From assembly GCF_041081105.1 (NCBI RefSeq), contig NZ_CP163528.1, forward strand, positions 1,178,001 through 1,242,000: a stretch of DNA of 64,000 nucleotides, given 5' to 3'. Made by a program: the position numbers and the translations under genes. How positions within the stretch are numbered: the stretch's first letter is position 1; each line of letters starts with the position of its first letter. This DNA comes from Promicromonospora sp. Populi (GTDB lineage Bacteria; Actinomycetota; Actinomycetes; Actinomycetales; Cellulomonadaceae). The notes below the pieces were generated by a model. That model was not told the origin of the DNA. It saw nothing but the letters and a program-made list of their open reading frames with translations, and did no database searches. Shown in pieces: positions 42,996-50,053 of this stretch.

Positions 42996-44326
42996 GACGA
43001 CAGATCAGCACAGCCATAGTCATCGTCGGTATGGCCGCAGGCCTGACCGCCTGCGGCTCCGGCGACGACACCGCGTCCGAGGGCGTCACCGTGAACTGGT
43101 GGACCTGGGACGAGCGTCAGGCGGCGGCCTACGAGCAGTGCATCCCGGGCTTCGAGGAGGAGAACCCGGGCATCACCGTCGACATCTCGCAGTACGGGGT
43201 GGAGGACTACTTCACCAGGCTCACCGCGGGCTTCGTGGCGGGCACCGCGCCGGACGCGTTCCAGAACAGCGTGCCCCTGCTGGGCGAGTACGCCGGCCAG
43301 GGCCAGATCATGCCGCTCGACGACCTGATCGAGGAGACCGGCTACGACCTGTCGGTCTTCGACATCGGCGTCGACTCCTGGCAGTACACGGACGGCCAGC
43401 AGTACGGCATCCCGCTGGACTGGGCCGCCTCGGCGATCTACTTCAACACCGCCATGGTCGAGGACGCCGGCCTCACGGCCGAGGACATCCGCACCATGAC
43501 GTGGAACCCGGAGGACGGCGGCACGTTCGACGACATCGTCGCCCACCTCACCATCGACGCGAACGGCGTGCGGGGCGACGAGCCCGGCTTCGACCCGGAG
43601 GACGTCGAGACCTACGGCATCAACAGCCTCACCGCGAACGACTACAACGGCCAGGTGACGTGGAACTCGTTCGTCTCCACGCTCGGCTGGCGGCTCGGCG
43701 GCGACGACGCCGCGTGGCCGACGCGGATCCCGTACGACGACCCGGAGCTCGTCGAGACGCTCGAGTACGTGCGCAGCCTCGGTGAGCGCGGGTTCATGCC
43801 CGAGTTCGGCCAGTTCACCGTGTCGGGGGCGGAGCAGATGGGCTCCGGCTCGGTCGCCATCGTGCAGGGCGGCACCTGGGACGCCACCACCATCACGAAG
43901 ATCCCTGGCGTCGAGGTCGAGGTCGCGCCGACCGTCGAAGGCCCGGAGGGCCGGATGATGATCAGCAACTCGAACGCGAACAACATCTACGCCGGGACCC
44001 CGAACGTCGACGAGACCTGGGCGTGGGTCAGCTACATGGGTTCGGAGGCCTGCCAGTCGACCGCTGGAGCCGGCGCCACCTTCCTGCCCTCGATCGGGGC
44101 GTCCCTCCAGGCGACCATCGACGCGCAGGCCGAGGAGGGCCTGGACATCTCCAGCTTCGTCCAGATCCTCGAGAACGGCGAGATCTACCCGACCCCGCCG
44201 CTCGCACACGGCCAGCAGATCGCGGACACCATCCAGCCGATGTTCGAGGGCTACTTCACCGGCGAGCGGGACGAGGACGTCTTCACCGAGATGGCTACCG
44301 AGTCCGAGCAGATCCTGACCCAGTAA
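42992..44326 (+). CDS. extracellular sugar-binding lipoprotein of the ABC-GH95 operon
   Basis: The 444-residue CUT1 solute-binding protein has a short signal peptide and lipobox GLTAC (Cys near residue 21). Mature protein: [34 protein letters not shown] is the standard first lobe, and [18 protein letters not shown] follows. Its ATG overlaps the restored GH95 stop (ATGA). The gene order permease-permease-GH95-binding protein is unusual, since the binding protein normally leads. A GAGGA motif eleven bases upstream allows some independent initiation if GH95 coupling is lost. Ligand is probably a fucosylated or galactosylated oligosaccharide. Confidence 0.93.
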   Translation: MRRQISTAIVIVGMAAGLTACGSGDDTASEGVTVNWWTWDERQAAAYEQCIPGFEEENPGITVDISQYGVEDYFTRLTAGFVAGTAPDAFQNSVPLLGEYAGQGQIMPLDDLIEETGYDLSVFDIGVDSWQYTDGQQYGIPLDWAASAIYFNTAMVEDAGLTAEDIRTMTWNPEDGGTFDDIVAHLTIDANGVRGDEPGFDPEDVETYGINSLTANDYNGQVTWNSFVSTLGWRLGGDDAAWPTRIPYDDPELVETLEYVRSLGERGFMPEFGQFTVSGAEQMGSGSVAIVQGGTWDATTITKIPGVEVEVAPTVEGPEGRMMISNSNANNIYAGTPNVDETWAWVSYMGSEACQSTAGAGATFLPSIGASLQATIDAQAEEGLDISSFVQILENGEIYPTPPLAHGQQIADTIQPMFEGYFTGERDEDVFTEMATESEQILTQ

Positions 44327-44332
44327 CCGGAT

Positions 44333-44365
44333 CGCGGGCGGGCCGGTCACCGGATCCCGCCCGCG
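44333..44365 (+). terminator. hairpin ending the ABC-GH95 operon
   Basis: A perfect 10-bp G/C stem (arms 44333-44342 and 44356-44365) with a 13-base loop lies just after the binding-protein stop. It is followed by GGTTCGTT only. Confidence 0.7.
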
Positions 44366-44397
44366 GTTCGTTACGGTGTGACTGACCTGGACGGATA

Positions 44398-44427
44398 CGA
44401 CACAAACGGTCCGAGAGAGCTGTCAAG
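44398..44427. promoter_or_regulatory. candidate ROK operator region
   Basis: CGACACAAACGG (44398-44409) shares the 10-mer CGACACAAAC with the transporter promoter region (minus strand of 38535-38544). TGTCAAG (44421-44427) is the reverse of CTTGACA, present at the same promoter. Position directly before the ROK gene suggests autoregulation. Confidence 0.45.
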
Positions 44428-44444
44428 ACGATGAACGGTGGGCG

Positions 44445-45611
44445 ATGAACGACGAGGCCGCGGCACGGATCGCGCTGTTGCGCTCGCTGTCCGCGTCCGC
44501 GTCGTACGTGTTCACGACGGTCCTGACGCGCAGCCCGATCAGCCGGATCGACGTCTCCCGCGTCACCGGGCTCTCGCAGGCCGCGGTCACCAAGGCGGTG
44601 GCGCCGCTGGTGACCGCCGGCCTGGTGGTCGACAACCTCGGGTCGCGACGCGACGGGCTGCCCGGACGCCCGGTGAGCCCGGTGGCGATCGTTCCCGAGT
44701 CACTCATCGCCATCGGGATCAAGGTCAACGTCGACGAGCTCATCGGCGTCACCACCGACCTGACCACCCAGGTGCTGGCGACACACCGGGCGCCGCTCAC
44801 GAACCACGACCCCGAGTCCGTGGTGGCGGCGATCGCACAGGTCTGCGCTCGTCTCCAGGCGCCCCTGGGGCGCGACGCCGGGCTCCTGGCCGGCATCGGC
44901 GTGGCGGTGTCGGGCGACGTCGACACATCGGCCGGTACGGTCCGGGAGTCCGCGAACATGGGGTGGACCGCCGTCGACCTCCGTGCGCTCCTGGAGCCGA
45001 GGGTGGGCGCCCCCGTCGTCATCGAGAACGACGTGCGCGCCCTGACGATCGCCGAGCACCTGTTCGGTGTCGGCCTCGGCATCGACTCCTTCGCCATCGT
45101 CACGATCGGCCTCGGGATCGGCGCCGGCCTGCACGTCAACGGCGAGGTCGTGGAGGGTGTGCACGGCGTGGCGGGCGAGATCGGCCACCTGCCCCTCGCG
45201 CCCCGGGACCGGATCTGCGGGTGCGGCCGCCGCGGGTGCGTCGAGGCGGTGGCGGCGACGCCGGCCATCGTCGCGGCGATCTCGGCCGCGCACGGGCGCG
45301 ACGTCTCGATCACCGAGGCGGTGCGCCTCGCGCACGACGGCGACGTGCCGGCGACCGAGGCATTCACCGAGGCCGCCCGGACCATCGGGACCGCCATCGC
45401 GAGCCTGGTGAACCTGACCGGGCCCGACCTCGTGATCCTGGGCGGCGAGGCGGTGTCGAACTTCGACCTGTTCGACCAGAGCCTGCTCGGTGCGTACCGC
45501 GAGCACGCGTTCGGCGCGGCCGGCCGGTGCCGCATCGTGGTGCGCCCGCACACCTTCGAGGACTGGGCCCGCGGCGCCGCCGCCGCGGCGATCCGCAGCC
45601 TCACGCGCTGA
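44445..45611 (+). CDS. ROK-family transcriptional repressor
   Basis: The 388-residue regulator has an N-terminal winged helix (SRIDVSRVTGLSQAAVTKAVAPLVTAGLV, residues about 33-60) and a sugar-kinase-like C-terminal domain. ROK signature and zinc site: GEIGHLPLAPRD with the catalytic-type His, and CGCGRRGCVEAVAA. The kinase Asp equivalent is in VIENDVRALTIAEHL. It resembles XylR/NagC-type repressors rather than glucokinases because of the HTH. Lying between the ABC-GH95 operon and the fucose genes, it is the best candidate regulator of this locus, responding to galactose, fucose or an oligosaccharide. Confidence 0.92.
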   Translation: MNDEAAARIALLRSLSASASYVFTTVLTRSPISRIDVSRVTGLSQAAVTKAVAPLVTAGLVVDNLGSRRDGLPGRPVSPVAIVPESLIAIGIKVNVDELIGVTTDLTTQVLATHRAPLTNHDPESVVAAIAQVCARLQAPLGRDAGLLAGIGVAVSGDVDTSAGTVRESANMGWTAVDLRALLEPRVGAPVVIENDVRALTIAEHLFGVGLGIDSFAIVTIGLGIGAGLHVNGEVVEGVHGVAGEIGHLPLAPRDRICGCGRRGCVEAVAATPAIVAAISAAHGRDVSITEAVRLAHDGDVPATEAFTEAARTIGTAIASLVNLTGPDLVILGGEAVSNFDLFDQSLLGAYREHAFGAAGRCRIVVRPHTFEDWARGAAAAAIRSLTR

Positions 45612-45627
45612 GCCACGCCCATGAACG

Positions 45628-45653
45628 ACGCCGGCGAACCACGCCGGCGAACC
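45628..45653. repeat. 13-bp tandem duplication before the aldo-keto reductase gene
   Basis: ACGCCGGCGAACC occurs twice in direct contact in the short gap after the ROK gene. Similar GCGAACC sequence recurs near the ribosome binding site. Probably replication slippage; no function evident. Confidence 0.6.
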
Positions 45654-45678
45654 ATTTCGGCGACCAGAGAGGCGTTCG

Positions 45679-46653
45679 ATGACGCTGCCGAAGACCACGA
45701 GGCGCACGATCGAGCTCGGGCGCATCGCGTTCGGAGCCGCGACCCTCGGGAACCTCCATCAGGAGATGTCCGACGAGAGCGCCCACGAGATCCTGCAGAC
45801 CGCCTGGGACCTCGGCATTCGGCACTTCGACACGGCGCCGCATTACGGCCTCGGCCTCTCCGAGCGCCGGCTCGGGGCGTTCCTGCGGACCAGGCCGCGC
45901 GACGAGTACGTCCTGTCGACCAAGGCCGGACGCCTCCTGCGCCCGAACCCGGCCGGCGCTGGCACGCTCGATCTCGAACAGGGCTTCGCCGTCCCCGCCG
46001 ACCTGCAACGGGTACCGGACTTCTCCGCCGACGGCGTCCGCCGCAGCCTCGAGGAGTCGCTGGACCGGCTGGGCCTGGACCGGGTGGACGTGCTGTACCT
46101 GCACGACCCCGAGCGGTACGGGCTCGCGGACGCGCTCGCGACCGGGGTCCCGGGCGCCGCTGCGCTGCGCGACGAGGGCCTCGTGCGGGCGATCGGCGTC
46201 GGCTCGATGTCCACACCCGCCCTGCTCGACGCCGTCCGGACCGGCGCGCTCGACCTGCTCATGGTCGCGGGCCGGTACACGCTCGTCGAGCAGCCCGTAC
46301 GGCCCGAGGTGCTGGACGCGTGCGCGGAGCACGGCGTGGGCATCGTTGCCGCGTCCGTGTTCAACTCCGGCCTGCTGGCCCGGCAGGACCCCGCGGGCGG
46401 CCGGTACGACTACGGCGCCGTCCCGCCGGACGTGCTGCGTCGCGCCCAGGCGATCGCCCGCGTCTGCGCGCAGCACGGGACCACGCTGCCCGCCGCGGCC
46501 CTGCAGTACCCGCTGCGCGACCCGCTGGTGCGGGCCGTCGTCGTCGGCGCCGAACAGCCCGGCCAGGTCCGGGAGAACACCGAACGCCTGGCCGAGGCCC
46601 TGCCTGAGGCCCTGTGGGAGCAGCTCCAGGATGACGGCCTGCTCCCGGCATGA
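45679..46653 (+). CDS. aldo-keto reductase, L-fucose dehydrogenase / D-threo-aldose 1-dehydrogenase type
   Basis: This 324-residue (beta/alpha)8 oxidoreductase has the AKR tetrad: Asp and Tyr in IRHFDTAPHYGLGLSERRLG, Lys in VLSTKAGRLLRP and His in DVLYLHDPERYG. The RFDTAP-x-YG-x-G-x-SE start and KAGRLLRP match the D-threo-aldose 1-dehydrogenase group, which oxidises L-fucose to L-fuconolactone with NAD(P)+. With L-fuconate dehydratase 900 bp away and GH95 upstream, this role is strongly supported. It stops 43 bp before the convergent GntR gene. Activity on D-arabinose or L-galactose is also possible. Confidence 0.85.
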   Translation: MTLPKTTRRTIELGRIAFGAATLGNLHQEMSDESAHEILQTAWDLGIRHFDTAPHYGLGLSERRLGAFLRTRPRDEYVLSTKAGRLLRPNPAGAGTLDLEQGFAVPADLQRVPDFSADGVRRSLEESLDRLGLDRVDVLYLHDPERYGLADALATGVPGAAALRDEGLVRAIGVGSMSTPALLDAVRTGALDLLMVAGRYTLVEQPVRPEVLDACAEHGVGIVAASVFNSGLLARQDPAGGRYDYGAVPPDVLRRAQAIARVCAQHGTTLPAAALQYPLRDPLVRAVVVGAEQPGQVRENTERLAEALPEALWEQLQDDGLLPA

Positions 46654-46696
46654 CCCGCCTGACGCGCCCGACCTGCCCGACCCCAGTGGCCGCCGG

Positions 46697-47380
46697 TCAG
46701 TCGGCCGGCGCCGCCCAGCGGCGCAGCCACTGCTCGATGCCCGCGACGTGCGCGACCGCCAGCGACTCCGCGAGGCGCGCGTCCCCGGCCTCCAGGGCGT
46801 CGACGATGGCCCGGTGCTCGTCCAGGGTGCGGGTGGTGGCACCCTCCTGGGTCAGCCCGCGCCAGACCCGTGCGCGGACCGTGGCCCCGGACAGCGACTC
46901 GACCAGCGTGGACAGGTACGCGTTCCCGGCGGCGTCCACGACCGCCGCGTGGAACTTCAGGTCGTGCTGCACCAGCTCGGCGACACTCGTGTCCCCCGAC
47001 ACCAGCTCGAGCTGGGCGCGCAGGTCCGCGACGAGGGCCGCGTCCGCGCGGACGGCGGCGATCCCGGTCGCAGCCGACTCCAGGATCCGGCGCACGGCGA
47101 ACAGCTCGAGCACCGCGTGGTCGTCGTGCAGGTCGGCCACGAACGAGATGGCCTCCAGCAGCAGCGCCGGCTCCAGGCTGGTGACGTAGGTGCCGTCGCC
47201 CTGACGCACGTCGAGCACCCGGATGACCTCCAGTGCCTTGACCGCCTCGCGCATCGAGCTGCGCGAGAGGCCCAGCCGCTCGCTGAGCTCCTTCTCGGAC
47301 GGCAGCCGGTCACCGGGGCGCAGCTCGCCGTCGACGATCATCTGCTTGATCCTGCGGATCGCGGTATCAGTCACGGCCAT
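46697..47380 (-). CDS. GntR-family (FadR subfamily, FCD domain) regulator
   Basis: A 227-residue protein with N-terminal wHTH IRRIKQMIVDGELRPGDRLPSEKELSERLGLSRSSMREAVKAL (residues 7-50), then the FCD effector domain with metal-binding His residues (HDLKFHAAVVDAAGN, DEHRAIVDAL). FadR/FCD members bind sugar acids such as fuconate or their keto-deoxy products. It is divergent from fuconate dehydratase, which is the likely target. ATG at 47380 is chosen over the longer frame because conserved sequence begins there. Confidence 0.92.
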   Translation of the reverse strand: MAVTDTAIRRIKQMIVDGELRPGDRLPSEKELSERLGLSRSSMREAVKALEVIRVLDVRQGDGTYVTSLEPALLLEAISFVADLHDDHAVLELFAVRRILESAATGIAAVRADAALVADLRAQLELVSGDTSVAELVQHDLKFHAAVVDAAGNAYLSTLVESLSGATVRARVWRGLTQEGATTRTLDEHRAIVDALEAGDARLAESLAVAHVAGIEQWLRRWAAPAD

Positions 47381-47428
47381 AACCACGAATCCTACGGGAC
47401 CGAACGGGATTCCACGCGGCAAACCTCC

Positions 47429-47491
47429 GATGTCTTGGCGGGCGAGTCGCGGAACGCTGGTGCCGAGTCCCCATTGACACGGCCAGACATC
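47429..47491. promoter_or_regulatory. divergent promoter/operator region, GntR-fuconate dehydratase
   Basis: GATGTCT at 47429-47435 and its inverse AGACATC at 47485-47491 flank the region and could be two sites for the GntR dimer. TTGACA at 47474-47479 is a -35 candidate and part of TTGACACGGCCA, close to the dyad at 38490. ACAT-CCT-ATGT follows at 47488-47498. Confidence 0.5.
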
Positions 47492-47529
47492 CTATGTTTC
47501 GATCCTCGCGCACTCGTCAAAGGAGAATC

Positions 47530-48837
47530 GTGAGCCGCATCGTCAGTGTCGAGACCCGCGACGTCCGCTTTCCGACGTCCCGCCAGCTCGACGGTTCAGA
47601 CGCCATGAACCCCGACCCCGACTACTCGGCCGCCTACCTCACGGTGCGCACCGACCACGGCGACGGGCTCACCGGCGACGCGTTCGTGTTCACCATCGGG
47701 CGCGGCAACGACCTCCAGACGGCCGCCGTCGAGCTCGTCGCCTCCGGCCTGGTCGGCGCCGACGTCGAGGAGCTCCTGGACGACATGGGCGGCACCTGGC
47801 GCACCCTGGTGTACGACTCCCAGTACCGCTGGCTCGGCCCGGAGAAGGGCGTGATGCACATGGCCATCGGGGCCGTCGTCAACGCCCTGTGGGACCTGAA
47901 GGCGAAGCGCGCGGGCCTGCCGCTGTGGCGGCTCCTGGCGTCGCTGACGCCCGAGGAGCTCGTGGCCCTCGTCGACTTCCGCTACCTGACCGACGCGCTC
48001 ACGCCCGACGAGGCGCTCGCCATCCTTAGGTCCGCCGAGCCCGGGCGCGCGCAGCGCGAGGCCGACCTCGTGCGCGACGGGTACCCCGCCTACACGACCA
48101 CACCGGGCTGGCTCGGCTACTCCGACGAGAAGCTCGTGCGGCTGGCCAAGGAGGCCGTCAGCGCCGGGTTCGAGCAGATCAAGCTCAAGGTCGGCGACAA
48201 CCTCCAGGACGACATCCGCCGGATGGCGCTCGCCCGCGAGACCGTCGGCCCGGACATCCGCATCGCGGTGGACGCCAACCAGCGCTGGGACGTCGACGAG
48301 GTGGCGCCCTGGATCGCGGAGCTCGCCCCCTACGGGGTCGCGTGGGTCGAGGAGCCCACCAGCCCCGACGACATCCTGGGGCACGCCGAGATCGCCCGCC
48401 GCATCGCGCCCGTCCCGGTTGCCACGGGCGAGCACGTCGCCAACCGGGTGATCTTCAAGCAGATGCTCCAGGCCGGGTCGCTGTCCGTGCTCCAGCTCGA
48501 CGCGACCCGGGTCGCCGGCGTCAACGAGAACATCGCGATCCTGCTGCTGGCGGCCAAGTTCGACATCCCCGTCTGCCCGCACGCCGGCGGTGTCGGCCTC
48601 TGCGAGGCCGTCCAGCACCTGTCGATGTTCGACGTCGTCGCCGTCTCCGGCAGCACGAAGGGGCGGACCATCGAGTTCGCCGACCACCTGCACGAGCACT
48701 TCGTCACGCCGGCCCGGCTACAGGGCGGACGGTACGTGGCACCTCAGGCGCCGGGCGGCGGCATGGAGCTGCTCGCGGAGTCGCTCGAGCAGCACCTCTA
48801 CCCGGACGGGCCGGTCTGGCAGGAAGCCGCGCAGTGA
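47530..48837 (+). CDS. L-fuconate dehydratase (enolase superfamily)
   Basis: The 435-residue protein starts at GTG with AGGAGAA upstream. Fuconate dehydratase features: [34 protein letters not shown] with catalytic Lys, [10 protein letters not shown] with the first Asp ligand, [20 protein letters not shown] and a catalytic His in [11 protein letters not shown]. It dehydrates L-fuconate to 2-keto-3-deoxy-L-fuconate in the oxidative fucose pathway. The TTTPGWLGY segment separates it from mandelate racemase-type relatives. Lactonase and keto-deoxy-fuconate-processing genes are not in the window. Confidence 0.92.
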   Translation: MSRIVSVETRDVRFPTSRQLDGSDAMNPDPDYSAAYLTVRTDHGDGLTGDAFVFTIGRGNDLQTAAVELVASGLVGADVEELLDDMGGTWRTLVYDSQYRWLGPEKGVMHMAIGAVVNALWDLKAKRAGLPLWRLLASLTPEELVALVDFRYLTDALTPDEALAILRSAEPGRAQREADLVRDGYPAYTTTPGWLGYSDEKLVRLAKEAVSAGFEQIKLKVGDNLQDDIRRMALARETVGPDIRIAVDANQRWDVDEVAPWIAELAPYGVAWVEEPTSPDDILGHAEIARRIAPVPVATGEHVANRVIFKQMLQAGSLSVLQLDATRVAGVNENIAILLLAAKFDIPVCPHAGGVGLCEAVQHLSMFDVVAVSGSTKGRTIEFADHLHEHFVTPARLQGGRYVAPQAPGGGMELLAESLEQHLYPDGPVWQEAAQ

Positions 48838-48875
48838 CGGACCGCTGACGACGCCCGCTGCGCCGCCGCTCTGGG

Positions 48876-49889
48876 CTACGGCCTGGGCGGCGCGACCGAG
48901 CCGCGCTCGACGAGGCGCACGTCGAGCGCGACGGGCTCCCGCGGGCCCTGGCCGTGCTCGATCTCGTCGAGGATGATCCGCGACGCCTCGGCGACCTTCG
49001 CGGGCATGTTCTGCGCGACGGTGGTCAGGCCCGGCGTGGTGTAGGCGGCGAAGTCGAGGTCGTCGAACCCGATGACCGACACGTCACCGGGCACGGACCC
49101 GCCGGCCTCGGCGATGCCCGCCATGATCCCGACCGCGAGGTGGTCGGCGGTCGCGAACACGGCGGTCACCTCCGGGCGGTCGCGCCGTAGCCTCAGGCCT
49201 AGGCGGCGGCCCTCCTCGAACGTCGTGAGCACCTCCTCGGTCACGACGTCGCGCGGGTCGAGCCCCGTGTCCAGGCAGGCGGCGCGAAAGCCGGCCCAGC
49301 GCTGCCCGACCACCCCCATCCCCTGGTAGGGCGGGCCGGCGAACAGCACGTGCCGGTGGCCGGCGTCGGCCAGGCGCGCACCGGCGAGCCATCCGCCGCG
49401 GTGGTCGTCGCTGCGCACGCCAATCGCCCGCGGGTTCGACGAGTAGCTGTCGATCGCGACCACCGGCACGCCGTCGATGCGGAGCCGGTCGACCTGGGCG
49501 TCGGGGAACTCGACCAGGACCACCCCGTCGAGCGACCAGCCGCGGATCGTCTGGGCCACCTGGTCCTCGTGCTCGATCCCGCGCAGCAGCACGTGGTAGC
49601 CCCGGTGGCGCAGGTGGGTCTCCATGCCGCCGACCACGGCGACGGTGTGCGGGCTGACCAGCAGGCTGTTGTTCTCCCCCACAGGGACCAGCGCCGCGAC
49701 GATGTGCGAGCTGTTCGCCGCGAGGCTGCGCGCGGGGATGTTCGGGACGTAACCGAGCCGGCCGGCGATCGCGAGCACCCGCTCCACCGTCGCCGGTGAG
49801 ACCCGCGCGCTCTTGCCGTTCATGACGTTCGAGACGGTCATCCTGCTGACGCCGGCCTCGTCTGCGATGTCGCTGAGTCTTGCGGTCAC
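48876..49889 (-). CDS. LacI-family repressor, divergent from the GH87-like gene
   Basis: The 337-residue regulator starts at GTG with GGGAGGA upstream. The HTH is ARLSDIADEAGVSRMTVSNVMNG (residues 2-24), with hinge helix NIPARSLAANSS. The periplasmic-binding-like ligand domain (60-337) contains SVIGFDDLDFAAYTTPGLTTV. A palindrome GTTTACCGCTAAAC between this gene and the glucanase gene is a typical LacI operator. Predicted to repress the alpha-glucanase and itself until a glucan-derived sugar binds. Confidence 0.93.
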   Translation of the reverse strand: MTARLSDIADEAGVSRMTVSNVMNGKSARVSPATVERVLAIAGRLGYVPNIPARSLAANSSHIVAALVPVGENNSLLVSPHTVAVVGGMETHLRHRGYHVLLRGIEHEDQVAQTIRGWSLDGVVLVEFPDAQVDRLRIDGVPVVAIDSYSSNPRAIGVRSDDHRGGWLAGARLADAGHRHVLFAGPPYQGMGVVGQRWAGFRAACLDTGLDPRDVVTEEVLTTFEEGRRLGLRLRRDRPEVTAVFATADHLAVGIMAGIAEAGGSVPGDVSVIGFDDLDFAAYTTPGLTTVAQNMPAKVAEASRIILDEIEHGQGPREPVALDVRLVERGSVAPPRP

Positions 49890-49948
49890 GCGATCCTCCC
49901 CCGGCCCCTCGTCGGCATCCGCCTCTCGCGGCATCTTAGGGTCGCCCC

Positions 49949-50000
49949 TTGACCCGGCGGGCGACACCGCCGTACCTTCTCCTCAAGTTTACCGCTAAAC
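49949..50000 (+). promoter_or_regulatory. promoter and LacI operator of the GH87-like gene
   Basis: TTGACC (49949-49954) and TACCTT (49973-49978) are spaced by 18 bp. The operator-like GTTTA-CCGC-TAAAC (49987-50000) lies just downstream of the -10, where a bound LacI dimer would block initiation. Confidence 0.7.
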
Positions 50001-50053
50001 CTTGCTCCATCCACCCGCGGTGAACAGTGCGCATCCCGATCAAAGGAGATCTC

